From: Symbiodinium natans
Lineage: Eukaryota > Sar > Dinophyceae > Suessiales > Symbiodiniaceae
Length of the DNA: 64,000 nt
Direction: 5' to 3'
NCBI GenBank assembly: GCA_905221605.1
Contig: CAJNDS010002080.1
Location: forward strand, 1,331,596-1,395,595
The notes beneath the pieces are model-generated. The model saw nothing but the letters and a program-made list of their open reading frames with translations. It was not told where the DNA came from and did no database searches. The position numbers were made by a program, and so were the translations under genes. Of this stretch, positions 45,487-56,311 are shown piece after piece (the first letter of the stretch is position 1; every line of letters begins with the position of its first letter).

Positions 45487-48400
45487 AATGGCTACCGCCA
45501 GTGCCGCCGACCCCCTCCAAGGGGGGCCAAGGCACTGTGGCCAATGGGGCCAGGAGCCATGGGTCCAGTGGGGGGGCGGGGTGCGTGGGGGGTGGGGGTG
45601 GGGGTTGGAAGTGTGGAAAGGGTGGGGTGTGTGGGGGTGGGGGTTGGGGGTGGGGGTGGAGCCATGGGGCCAGGAGCAAGGGGCCCATGACAAGCATGGG
45701 CGGCGGGGCAGGGGGCGTGCGGGGTGGGTGGGGGTTGGGGGTGGGGGTAGCAGGGGCCAGAAAAAGGACCAGCATTGGCAGCCATGCAGCTCAAGGGAGG
45801 AAGAATGGGACCAGGAGCCATGGGGCGGGGGGCGGGTGCGTGGGTGGTGGGGGTAGGGGCGGAGAAGCCACCTGCTTGGGCCATCACCAATGAGGAGCCA
45901 TGGGGTTAGGAGCCATGAGGGGCATGGGCGGCGGGGCAGGGTGCGTGAGGGGTAAGGGGTAGGGAGCTGGGTCCATGAGGGGTAGGTCAAGGGGATGGAG
46001 AGTGGGAGCATGGGCCAGAGGGGAGTAGGCGGAGCTGGAAGGGCGGAGGGGAGCGGGCGGAGCGGGCGGAGGGTTTGGGCATGTACTGCCCTTTAAAGTC
46101 AGCTGAGAAGCCAGGAGCCATGGGTCCAGTGGGGGGCGGGGTGCGTGGGGGGTGGGGGTGGGTGTGGGGGCTGGGGGTTGGGGGTGGCAGGGTGCGTACG
46201 GTATGGGGGTTGGGGGTTGGGGTGGAGCAGGGGCCATATATAGGACCAGCATTGGCAGCCATGCAGGTCGAGGGATGAAGAATGGGACCAGGAGCCAATG
46301 CGGTGCTCAAAAGATGAAGAAGGGGACCAGGAGCCATGGGTCCATAAGAAGCATGGCGGGGTGCGTGGGGGGCTTGGGCAAGGGTAGGAGTATGCGGAGC
46401 GGGAAGGGCGGATGGGCGGGGGGCGGGGTGCGTGGGTGGTGGGGGTAGGGGCGGAGAAGCCACCTGCTTGGGCTGGGGAGGCAGGGGGCCAGGAGCCATG
46501 GGTCCATGAGGGGCATAGGCGGCGGGGCAGGGTGCGTGAGGGGTAAGGGGTAGGGAGCTGGGTCCATGTGGGGTAGGTCAAGGGGATGGAGAGTGGGAGC
46601 ATGAGCCAGAGTGGAGTAGGCGGAGCTGGAAGGGCGGAGGGCGGAGCGGGCGGAGCGGGCGGAGGGCCCGGGCATGCACTGGGGCCCTTAAAGTCAGCTG
46701 AGAAGCCACATCCATGGGCCGTGGACCATGAGCCAATGGGGCCAGGAGCCATGGGTCCGGTGGGGGGCGGGGTGCGTGGCGGTGGGGGTGGGGGTTGGAA
46801 GTGTGGCAGGGTGCGTGCGGGGTGGGGGTGGAGGTTGGGGGTGGGGGGTGGAGCAGGGGCCATTTTTCGGACCAGCATTGGCAGCCATGCAGGTCGAGGG
46901 ATGAAGAATGGGACCAGGCGCCATGGGTCCATGAGAAGCATGGCGGGGTGCGTGGGGGGCTTGGGCAAGGGGGGGAGTATGCCAGGACCAGCAGCCCGCA
47001 TGGCGGGGTGTGTGGGGGGCTTGGGCAAGGGGAGAGCGGGAAGGGCGGATGGGCGGGGGGCGGGGTGCGTGGGTGGTGAGCAAGCGGGCCAAGCGGGCAA
47101 GGTCGAGGGGATGGAGAGTGGGAGCATGGGCCAAGGGGGGAGTAGGCGGAGCTGGAAGGGCGGAGGGCGGAGCGGGCAGTGGGCGGAGGGGGCGGGCATG
47201 CAATGGGGATTCTTAGAGTCAGCTAAGAAGCCACATCCATGCACCGTGGACCATGAGCCAATGGGGCCAGGAGCCATGGGTCCAGTGGGGGGCGGGGTGC
47301 GGGGGTTGGGGGTGGGGGGGTGGGGGTGGGGGTTGGGGGTGGGGGTGGAGCCATGGGGCCAAGAGCCATGGGCGGTGGGGCAGGGTGCGTGCGGGGTGGG
47401 GGGGGTTGGGGGTGAGGGCCATTTTTCGGACCAGCATTGGCAGCCATGCAGGTCGATGAAGAATGGGACCAGGAGTCATGGGTCCATGAGAAGCATGGCG
47501 GGGTGCGTGGGGGGCTTGGGCAAGGAGGGAGTATGCGGAGCGGGAAGGGTAGAGGTGTTGGGGGTAGGGGCGGAGAAGCCACCTGCTTGGGCCGTGGACC
47601 ATAATGGGCCCAAGCAGGTGGCTTCTCCGCCCCTACCCCCACCACCTCTACCCTTCCCGCTCCGCATACTCCCTCCCTTGCCCAAGCCCCCCACGCCCCC
47701 CACCACTCATGGACCCATGGCTTGGTCATGGTCCCATTCTTTATCCCTCGACCTGCATGGCTGCCCATGCTGGTCCTAGCAGACTCCCCCCTTGCCCAAG
47801 CCCCCCACGCACCCCGCCCTTCTCATGGAACCATGGCTCCTGGTCCCATTCTTCATCCCTCGCTGCTCCACTCCCACCCACCCCCACGCCCGTGCTTGTC
47901 ATGGGCCCCTTGCTCTTGGCGTCATGGCTCCACCAACCCCCACCCCCACCCCCCACGCACCCCGACCCCCACTGAACCCATGACTCCAACCCCCACCCCC
48001 ACCCCCACACACCCCCCCACGCACCCCGCCCCCTGCTGGACCCATGGCTCCTGGCCCCAAGGCATCCCCCTCAATGGACCCATGGCTCCTGGCCCCATGG
48101 CTCCCCTCCCTACCCCCACCACCCACGCACCCGCTCCCCGCCCATCCGCCCTTCCCGCTCCGCATACTTTCCCCTTGCCCAAGCCCCCCACGCACCCCGC
48201 CATGCTTTTCATGGACCCATGGCTCCTGGTCCCATTCTTCATCCCTTGAGCTGCTCCACTCCCACCCGCAACCCCCACCCCCACCCCGCACGCACCCTGC
48301 CCCGCCGCCCGTGCTTGTCATGGGCCCCTTGCTCCTGGCGTCATGGCTCCACCCCCACCCCCAACCCCCACCCCCACACACCCCACCCTTTCCACACTTC

Positions 48401-51400
48401 CAACCCCCACCCCCACCCCCCACGCACCCCGCCCCCCCACTGGACCCATGGCTCCTCATTCACTCCTGGTTCCATTCTTCACCTCGACCTGCATGGCTGC
48501 CAACGCTGGTCCTATATATGGCCCTGCTCCACCCCAACCCCCAACCCCCACCCCCCTGCCACCCCCAACCCCCAACCCCCACCCCCACCCACCCACACTT
48601 CCAACCCCCACCCCCACCCCCCACGCACCCCGCCCCCCACTGAACCCATGGCTCCTGGCCGCATTGGCTCATGGTCCACGGCCCATGGATGTGGCTTCTC
48701 AGCTGACACTAAAGGGCCCCAGTGCATGCCCGGGCCTCCGCCCTTCCAGCTCCGCCTACTCCCCTCTGGCCCATCCTCCCACTCTCCATCCCCTAGGTCT
48801 CATGGACCCAGCTCCCTACCCCTTACCCCTCACGCACCCATGCCTCTCATGGACCCATGGCTCCTGAGTGCATGGCTCCCCATTCATTTGGTCCACGGCC
48901 CAAGCAGGTGGCTTCTCCGCCCCTACCCCCACCACCTCTACCCTTCCCGCTCCGCATACTCCCTCCCTTGCCCAAGCCCCCCACGCACCCCGCCATGCTT
49001 CTCATGGACCCATGGCTTGGCTCCTGGTCCCATTCTTTATTGCTCGACCTGCATGGCTGCCCATGCTGGTCCTAGCATACTCCCCCCTTGCCCAAGCCCC
49101 CCACGCACCCCGCCATGCTTCTCATGGACCCATGGCTCCTGGTCCCATTCTTCATCCCTCGCTGCTCCACTCCGACCCCCACGCCCGTGCTTGTCATGGG
49201 CCCCTTGCTCTTGGCGTCATGGCTCCACCCACCCCACCCTTTCCACACTTCCAACCCCACGCACCCCGACCCCCACTGGACCCATGGCTCCAACCCCCAC
49301 CCCCACCCCCACGCACCCCCACCCCCCCACGCACCCCGCGGACCCATGACTCCTGCTTTCAAGGCCCAGCTCCCTACCCCTCACCCCTCACGCCCTGCCC
49401 CACCGCCCATGCCCCTCATGGACCCATGGCTCCTGGCCCCATGGCTCCTACCCCCACCACCCACGCACCCGCTCCCCGCCCATCCGGCCTTCCCGCTCCG
49501 CACATTTCTTCTTGCCCAAGCCCCCCCACGCACCCCGCCATGCTTTTCATGGACCCATGGCTCCTGGTCGCATTCTTCATCCCTTGAGCTGTCCCACCCG
49601 CAACCCCCACCACCCCGCACGTGCTTGTCATGGGCCCTTTGCTCCTGGCGTCATGGCTCCACCCCCGCCCCCAACCCCCACCCCCACACACCCCACCCTT
49701 CCAACCCCCACCCCCACCCCCCACGCACCCCGCCCCCCCACTGGACCCATGGCTCCTGGCCCCATTGGTGTTGGTCACATTCTTCATCCCTCGACCTGCA
49801 TGGCTGCCAACGCTGGTCCTATATATGGCCCCTGCTCCACCCCAACCCCCAACCCCCACCCCCATACCGTACGCATCCTGCCACCCCCAACCCCCAACCC
49901 CCACCCCCACCCACCCACACTTCCAACCCCTACCCCCACCCCCCACGCACCCCGCCCCCCACTGAACCCATGGCTCCTGGCCGCATTGGCTCATGCTCCA
50001 CGGCCCATGGATGTGGCGACTCAGCTGACTAAAAGGGCCCCAGTGCATGCCGGGCCCTCCGCCCGCTCCGCCCGCTCCGCTCCGTCCTTGCGTCCTTCCA
50101 GCTCCGCCTACTCCCCTCTGGCCCATGCTCCCACTCTCCATCCCCTTGACCTACCCCTCATAGACCCAGCTCCCTACCCCTTACCCCTCACGCGGAGCGG
50201 GCGGAGGGCCCGGGCATGCACTGGGGCCCGTCAGCTGAGAAGCCACATCCATGGGCCGTGGACCATGAGCCAATGCGGCCAGGAGCCATGGGTTCAGTGG
50301 GGGGCGGGGTGCGTGGGGGGTGGGGGTAGGGGTTGGAAGTGTGGGTGGGTGGGGGTGGGGGTTGGGGGTTGGGGGTGGCAGGATGCGTACGGTATGGGGG
50401 TGGGGGTTGGGGGTTGGGGTGGAGCAGGGGCCATATATAGGACCAGCGTTGGCAGCCATGCAGGTCGAGGGATGAAGAATGTGACCAACACCAATGGGGC
50501 CAGGAGCCATGGGTCCAGTGGGGGGGCGGGGTGCGTGGGTGGTGGGGGTGGGGGTTAGAAGTGTGGAAAGGGTGGGGTGTTGGGGGTGGGGGTTGGGGGT
50601 GGGGGTGGAGCCATGACGCCAGGAGCAAGGGGCCCATGACAAGCACGGGCGGCGGGGCAGGGTGGGGGTGGGGGTTGCGGGTGGGGGTGGAGCAGCTCAA
50701 GGGATGAAGAATAGGACCAGGAGCCATGGGTCCATGAAAAGCATGGCGGGATGCGTGGGGGGCTTGGGCAAGGGGAATGTATGCGGAGCGGGAAGGGCGG
50801 ATGGGCGGGGAGCGGGTGCGTGGGTGGTGGGGGTAGGGGCGGAGGGGAGCCATGGGGCCAGGAGCCATGGGTCCATGAGGGGCATGGGCAGGGTGCGTGA
50901 GGGGTAAGGGGTAGGGAGCTGGGTCCATGAGGGGTAGGTCAAGGGGATGGAGAGTGGGAGCATGGGCCAAAGGGGAGTAGGCGGAGCTGGAAGGGGGCGT
51001 GCTGAGGCCATGGGTGGCACGGGTGGAGCGACGGGGGTTTGGGCATGCACGGGAACGAACTCAGGGAATGGAGTACCGGCGAGGGTTTGGGCGTGCTGAG
51101 GCCATGGGAACTCAGGGAATGGAGCGCACTATGGGTCTTCACTGACGCCGCCCCCGCTCCAGCTGGGGTCGGCGGATATGTGTCTATGTCGGTGTCTATG
51201 TATATATATACATATATATATAGAGATACACACGTGTTTGACAGCAGAATTTGTCCAGGTTTGCTGAAGCCTTGGTTCACTTTCGAGGGCAAAGAGCCTA
51301 CCTTCAAGAAGGGTGACAAGGTCAAGGCCTGCTGGGCAGATTGACAGCACTGTCACTTGCAAACGCTGCACAGTGACTCTTATCTACACAGAATCTTGCA

Positions 51401-52740
51401 GTTCGAGTGCAGTCGCTCAGATCCACGAATATAGATATCATGTGACTTAGAAGGGGGCTGCGCCCATGGGCAGGCAGCGGGTAGCCACGGCGCTGCAAAA
51501 ACGCCACGCGCATGTACAGCACACAGCCTTCTGAAGCCGACCGGGTTTGGCCGGGCCGCTGATGCTCACGATGTGCGCCCCGGTGCCGGGCGCTCCCAAC
51601 CCTTTCCAAGACATGGGCACGACACCACAAGGACCCCATAGGGAGCTGTGCGCCATGGGTGCTCACATGATGCTCCCCCAAATCCCCGCCGGGACCCCAG
51701 AAAAACACCGCACCCGAGGACCGATGACGGCTGTGAAGAAAAGCGCATGTTTTGCATGCCCCTCCATGCACGCCCGCGCGCGGCCCCGTGGAGAAACGGG
51801 GGTGTCGCGAAGCCAGGTCAGCGGCACTACCGCCCGGTTCTTTTGCTAGCGCGAAGCGCTTGCGCCCTGCCAGGGGTTAATTAAGCCACTGCATCCAGGG
51901 GCCGCTGGCGCTGCCCGATTTGATCGCAGAGCTGCGCTGGAGCCCTTTAGTAAGTGGGCTAGGGGTTGGCGGGGGTGGGTGTCGTGCTGTGGAGCCATGT
52001 AGAGCGCCCTTGAACAAATCTTGAAGGGGAGCTGGAAACCCGAGGGGGAGGGGAGAGCGGTGGGGGCGGCCGGGGTAGCGATGCGGGAGATTTTGGAGGT
52101 GGGTTTGGGGGTTGGCAGCGGTAGAGGTCAAGGGGGCTGGTAGGGGTTTGGAGCCCTTGAGAAATTCTTTGACACAGGTGACGAGAGCAGTGGCCAGGGG
52201 GGGGGTTTGTAAGAGTGTGATTAGCGGGGCATGTTCGCACGCGGAAATGACGAAGGCTTCACCGGCGCCAACTTTGGGGTGTCGGCGGAGTTGTATGTAC
52301 ATGAGTTTTGTATGTGTATATGGTCAGATGTATGCATAAAAAGAAGTGACTAGATACTGATATTGCTGAGGCATTCTATGACGAGGACGAGGAGTACTAC
52401 GACGCAATCGTCCAGAAGGCACGGCCTTCAATCCTCGTACAGATGTTTCTCAGTCCCTTTTGACACATGTGCAGAGTCAACCGGCAGCACTTGGGGGTAT
52501 GTAACACTGAAGACAAGGACAATGGTGATGGTACCTACGACATAATTTGGGAGGAGGACGACGAGGAATACACGTGCGGTTCTGAGGTGACCCAGAATTT
52601 TCCTGAGGTGTCAGTTGCTGTGGGTGACCTGAGGGCGGACAAGTCGAAGATGGAGCTTCTGCGCCTTGCGGGACTTGAGGAGGGAATGAAGGCAGCTCGG
52701 CACTGCTGTCTTGTACTTCTGCTATCTTCTGCTCAGGGTT
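42850..52740 (+). CDS. SAP-motif and tudor-like domain protein, split by a satellite array
   Basis: Probably a nuclear nucleic-acid/chromatin-associated protein. SAP motif 1 is split over 42853-42903 (KGLTVAVLKARFG) and 43031-43090 (GLPTSGLKKELVERLQQ). SAP motif 2 is whole at 43327-43460 (LTVAQLKAKCSDLGLPKSG). Tudor-like domain 1: 44063-44119 (VMALYEEEAKEYEA) plus 44301-44355 (TVQCHNGDESYLITW). Domain 2: 44731-44778 (GDKVEGLFHEEDRWYAA) plus 44861-44965 (RIKCVNDSGSYTVIWDEDG). 45358-45415 reads TFTFGTFVDIGAERDG, resembling an S1 RNA-binding fold. Domain 3: 51266-51325 (TFEGKEPTFKKGDKVKA), 52367-52420 (FYDEDEEYYDAIVQKA) and 52510-52640 (DNGDGTYDIIWEEDDEEYTC). The repeating pattern GDKV-E..WY.A-NDGSY.I.W supports the domains. 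Treating both sides of the satellite as one gene is inference; two genes are possible. Confidence 0.6.
43186..43252. repeat. 9-bp tandem repeat GGCCACAAA
   Basis: About seven copies with few substitutions, in the intron between the two SAP motifs. Confidence 0.93.
43605..43730. mobile_element. Short hairpin element (MITE-like), about 126 bp
   Basis: The ends TTGAAGTAGGGTATATA and the complement of ATGAAGTAGGGTTTATA form terminal inverted repeats. The interior carries TTTCTTGTACCCCCAAAA, the inverse of the core of the 40398-40462 element. It lies in an intron of the SAP/tudor gene. Confidence 0.75.
44450..44474. repeat. TA-rich microsatellite
   Basis: ATATATATATGTATATATA repeat in an intron of the SAP/tudor gene. 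Confidence 0.85.
45450..45487. repeat. CT then TA microsatellite at the left edge of the satellite
   Basis: A TCTCTCTC run passes into TATATATA just before the G-rich array starts. A TA repeat also borders the array on the right (51198-51232). Confidence 0.9.
45490..51000. repeat. G/C-rich satellite array with two orientation switches
   Basis: About 5.5 kb of complex tandem repeats. G-rich strand up: 45490-47593. Inverted: 47606 to about 50185. G-rich again: about 50190-51000. Recurrent blocks include GGAGCCATGGGTCCA, GGGGCGGGGTGCGTGGGGGG, GAAGCCACCTGCTTGGG (45868, 46458, 47575; inverted 47611, 48904) and TGGAGAGTGGGAGCATGGGCC. The first switch is a near-perfect palindrome with a spacer of about 12 nt (47594-47605). 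Many runs of three to eight G suggest quadruplex potential. Long open frames on both strands are shadows of the repeat. No gene is seen inside. Confidence 0.95.
51198..51232. repeat. TA-rich microsatellite
   Basis: TATGTATATATATACATATATA-like run, interrupted, at the right edge of the satellite region. Confidence 0.85.
51440..52340. other. GC-rich intron without supported gene
   Basis: Open frames exist on both strands (for example 51547-51849 + and 52302-51877 -) but are Pro/Arg/Ala-rich with no motif. A poly-G stretch lies near 52198-52206. Confidence 0.4.
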
Positions 52741-52809
52741 GAGACCCGGAGAGCTATGGAGAGGTGAGCTGCAGAGTCCGCAGAGCTTTTTTCAATCTAA
52801 GTTTATCTT

Positions 52810-53850
52810 ATGTCGGTGCATCCGGGAAGATGGCAATGGCAACCAAGTTCAGAGAGCCGCTGGGAGTGGATGCCTCCCGAGACGAGCTCGCAGCTGTCTG
52901 CTTTCCAGAGTGAGGGCCTCCTCACCGTTCAGTGGCAGCCATTTGGCGATGTTGAAGTGGACGTGGGTGCCGGTGTTGCTCACCTGCAGGGTCAGCAGCT
53001 TGGCAAAGTCCGGCAGGTGCCAAACTGGTGGGGAGCGGATGCTAATCTGGCAGCTGGCGTACTGGCGGCGTGCCAAGTCCAGGACAGAGGAGAAGTCGAG
53101 TTTCTGCTGGGCGTTGAAAGCAGGCCTTGGTGGCCGACCCGGCAAGTGGGCCCCCTTTGGGGTTTCGTGGAGCCAGACGACCGGGGTCTGACATCTGCTA
53201 TGGCACGAGAGGCTTTTGAGGAGAGCCTTGGGGTTCTTGGAAGCCAAGATCAGCTCCAAGCCTGTTTGGACTCCGAAGCCTCAGCTCCGGTTTCTTTCTG
53301 GCCCTGGCAATCGCAGGGTCGTCGTAGTCCACAGCCGGCTGTTCTTCGCATGGTCAACTTGGGCAGCTTGTCTCACGGGCAGCAAGATGCAGTCCGCGAA
53401 AGCTTCAGAAAGCGGCGCCACCGAGCTTTGGCTGCTGCTTCCTTGGCTGTCTTGGCTACGGCTACAGGGCCTACAGGGTCAGCACAGCCCTCGCAACCCC
53501 CAGCATCGCACTTGGAAGTGGAGGAGCTCATTTGGGTAAACTCGCAGTTCCTGCTGCAAAAGGTGGAGGCACAGCGGCATCTCAAGGGCTCGGATGTTGA
53601 CAAACTCGAAAGCAAATCATGTGTAACCATCTGTCTCAACAAAGGTTTTCGCAAACTCGAAAGCAAAATCATGTGTAACCATCTGTCTCAACAAAGGTTT
53701 TCGCGATCTTTGATCCCCCCTCAAAATGCGCCGTACTTCTGGCCAGCAGGCTGTGAAAAGGGCTCTCATAAAGTTCACGAATTCGAGCACATTGTGAGCA
53801 CATGTCCGGCGCGTGGTGTAACGGGTTGTATCGGCACACCAGAGCCGTAG
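52810..53850 (+). CDS. Nudix-hydrolase-like protein, ORF damaged or spliced near its end
   Basis: Nudix enzymes cleave nucleoside diphosphates linked to another group. The ATG-started frame has EVEFLLGVESRPWW, then LWGFVEPDDRGLTSAMAREA and FEESLGVLG (53157-53245). This resembles the Nudix box G-x5-E-x7-REUxEExGU, but with Asp in place of the first Glu and one extra residue on each side of REAFEE, so it is divergent. Downstream comes an Arg/Ala-rich helix and VEELIWVNSQFLLQKVEAQ. Codons after about 53590 run through a tandem duplication and are probably not coding as read. The gene starts 70 bp after the tudor exons and could be a continuation of that gene. Confidence 0.5.
   Translation: MSVHPGRWQWQPSSESRWEWMPPETSSQLSAFQSEGLLTVQWQPFGDVEVDVGAGVAHLQGQQLGKVRQVPNWWGADANLAAGVLAACQVQDRGEVEFLLGVESRPWWPTRQVGPLWGFVEPDDRGLTSAMAREAFEESLGVLGSQDQLQACLDSEASAPVSFWPWQSQGRRSPQPAVLRMVNLGSLSHGQQDAVRESFRKRRHRALAAASLAVLATATGPTGSAQPSQPPASHLEVEELIWVNSQFLLQKVEAQRHLKGSDVDKLESKSCVTICLNKGFRKLESKIMCNHLSQQRFSRSLIPPQNAPYFWPAGCEKGSHKVHEFEHIVSTCPARGVTGCIGTPEP
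53599..53702. repeat. 51/52-bp tandem duplication
   Basis: Two copies beginning CAAACTCGAAAGCAAA and ending CAACAAAGGTTTTCG. The second copy has one extra A, which shifts the reading frame between copies. Confidence 0.95.
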
Positions 53851-53854
53851 GGGT

Positions 53855-54320
53855 AATTATGCTCAGCGCGTTGCAGCTAAGTGGCACAGCGCTGGCAGGA
53901 GATTAGGGTGAGGTGCTGAGCGGTCCGCCGTAGAGCTGCGGGCCTGTGAACAAGTCACTGCAATTTCGACTGGCCGTTGTTTATCATGTGCCATGACCAG
54001 GATGGACAGACCCCATGGCTGGGTGACAGCGGTGGGGGCTCCCTGCGTGGCTTTGCAGGCGATCTTCTGCGTGAGGTTCGGGCCGTTTACACAATCTTAA
54101 AGCAACACCTTTTTCTATGTTTTTGTTGCCAAGATGCAACTGGCCAAAAGGGGTAACGCGATGACCTTGCAGCACGAAAGCTGAATCAAAGTGTGCTACA
54201 CAGCATCACAGCCTTGGACAAGTCCAAAGGACTCAGCCAACCCGAGCCTGAGAAAATATTTACCAATTATAGGCATGCGTATATGCATACATTATGATCT
54301 ATGGTTACATGATTATTGGC
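53855..54320. other. No gene seen
   Basis: Short motif-free frames on both strands only. Confidence 0.5.
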
Positions 54321-54323
54321 CAG

Positions 54324-54872
54324 CTACAGTCCCCAGCACCTGTGCAACACGAACTCACCACGCAATCTGGCGCAAAGTAGCTTACCAAAAGATCTCTTTG
54401 TCAGGGCTTGCGCTGGAAGCGGAGTGCACGCTTCCGTGACTTCTGCCGAGGAAGGTCTGAGGCGCGCACGACGGCTAGTTCTGTCAATCTGTGTCAATGT
54501 ATTGTTTCGCGTTGTTCCGCTGAAACATGCTTCATCGTGCTTGCTGCTCCCGTTTAGGGCCATGGGGCGCTTGTCGAAGATGTCCTGCAAGTCCTTAAAT
54601 GTTGCCTTGTGGCCAGAACGCTGCAATGCTTTACTGTTCAGATCTCTCTGTAAGCGTCTCACTATAATTGCGAGGCTCTGCCTCCGATGCCGCACTCGCG
54701 ATCGCTGGTTTCCAGGCGAACCGCCATCAGCTGCTTGTAAAAGCGCTGTAAGCCGAGCCACCACCCCTCCGGCAGGCTTGTGACAGAAGCCGGTATGACT
54801 TTCTGTCGAAAACAAGGCCGCGATCAATGAAAGTCCACACCCCAGCTGCATACTGACTGCATGCATGTGCAT
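54324..54872 (-). CDS. Possible minus-strand coding segment, unrecognised
   Basis: A 182-codon open frame. Its middle reads as a helical basic protein (VVARLTALLQAADGGSPGNQ, then SLAIIVRRLQRDLNSKAL and TFKDLQDIFDKRPMAL). No family is recognised, and the + strand is also partly open. Confidence 0.3.
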   Translation of the reverse strand: MHMHAVSMQLGCGLSLIAALFSTESHTGFCHKPAGGVVARLTALLQAADGGSPGNQRSRVRHRRQSLAIIVRRLQRDLNSKALQRSGHKATFKDLQDIFDKRPMALNGSSKHDEACFSGTTRNNTLTQIDRTSRRARLRPSSAEVTEACTPLPAQALTKRSFGKLLCARLRGEFVLHRCWGL

Positions 54873-55107
54873 AGCGGCTCAGGCAGAATCATTGCAGAAA
54901 GGAGGCCAAGACCCAGAGGATAATGGTTTTCGGCCGTGCGCAGAACCTGCCATTTCGCGGAGTTCCAAGCGGCAAGTGAATAGAGGCGAGATGCCTAGGC
55001 AGCTGCAAAGTCCAGCACGATAATCAGCCCTACTTGCGCTGAGCAACTGCATGCTACTTGTATTGTTGCTTGCTTGATGGTTTAAAAGGGCCCGTCTGCC
55101 AAATCAG

Positions 55108-55860
55108 GTGCGAAGAGTGTGTCAAGCATCTCGAGGGTACTTCCACTTCCGGCCTTCTAGCCCCTGCCAGGTCAATGTGTTCGTTGAGTCTGTAATGACC
55201 GACAAGGCATGCGCTGACACACCTTCATCAATATTGTACTCTTTGCCTCCGGTCTTCGCACTGGCAGGATGGGCAACAGAAGCTGTTCCTGGCAGCAAGC
55301 CCAGTTGGCTTGGACGTGGCCCTTGTGTTACGACGGCATGGTGCGGCGCAAGGCAATGGTCAAGGACAAGATTGGGAGCAAGAGCCCCATGCAGTCCGAG
55401 CTTCAGAGAACTGGTTTTTCCTGCCGTAGAAAGCGACGCCTGAAGCTGCAACTCCTTCCAGGAAGGTGGATCTGTCCGGGTTTACTGACCTGTCGGCGGA
55501 TCTGTGGCTAAAAGGTCCCCTCCCCGACGTCATTCCACCACGTTCGCTTCTGTCGGAAACCACTGCCAGGCACCGTCACGCGGCTCCTGAATTTTGGTGC
55601 TTTTATTCGGGTGGAGCCGCCAACTGGCGGGCAACCAGCTCAAGGCATGGACCCACATTGGCGGTGTTCTGCACATATGCCGTAAGATGCTTTAATTATT
55701 GTCTTTTCCTTCAACACTACATAAAGGCAGCATGGACAGTCTGTCATCTATTGGCGCCATTGTTTGGAGGTCTCATTCACATCAACGACATACGCGATGG
55801 TTTTGTCAGCAATCTGGAGGACATGTCGGAAGACTACTTCGGTGAACCGTGAAGAGATCT
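55108..55860 (+). CDS. Weak coding candidates, unrecognised
   Basis: Three overlapping frames are open here. 55269-55511 (LAWTWPLCYDGMVRRKAMVK) and 55735-55852 (LLAPLFGGLIHINDIRDGFV) read best. Nothing is recognisable, and an intron-exon structure cannot be proposed with confidence. Confidence 0.2.
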
Positions 55861-55989
55861 CTGTCTCATGGATTGTAGCACCACTGCACCACTGTGAACA
55901 GGAGGAGCTTTCAGTGGACGATGAGGTTCAGGCATGCAGCTGCGTGCAGCTTGCAGATTGCGGCGCAGCATGCCGCAGCTCTCATTTGC

Positions 55990-56311
55990 CTTACCGCCTT
56001 GCTGCACCAAAGAACTCGCGGCGCAGGTTCGCGTGAAGTATGTCGATCCAAGCGAGGGAGTGCCGCTCGCATGGCACATCTGGCACAGGGTTGCTGACAC
56101 GCCCCAGTGCAAGAGAATGCAAGCCCAATCGTGGCTCGATACAGTAAAAATCTGCGCCGAGGCTCCAACTCTCCATGCTTGGCTCCTGAATGGAATGTCG
56201 CACATCTTGCGGCCCCAGCCATGCGCCATGCTAGCGCCCCGACATGTCAAAGGCTCACACTTCGGAGTGTGGTGGTGTTTGTTTGAGGTCAATGGTAGCG
56301 ACAAGTTTTGA
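55990..56311 (+). CDS. Possible exon, unrecognised
   Basis: A + frame reads KELAAQVRVKYVDPSEGVPL, then AWHIWHRVADTPQCKRMQAQ, SWLDTVKICAEAPTLHAWLL and HFGVWWCLFE before a TGA. It reads as a globular protein, but no family is recognised. The minus strand is also open across the same interval. Confidence 0.35.

Noticed and set aside
45500-50970. Many long Pro/His/Ser- and Gly/Trp-rich ORFs (up to about 390 codons) on both strands
   Set aside because: They are read through the satellite in all frames, change with unit order and have no domain. They follow from repeat composition.
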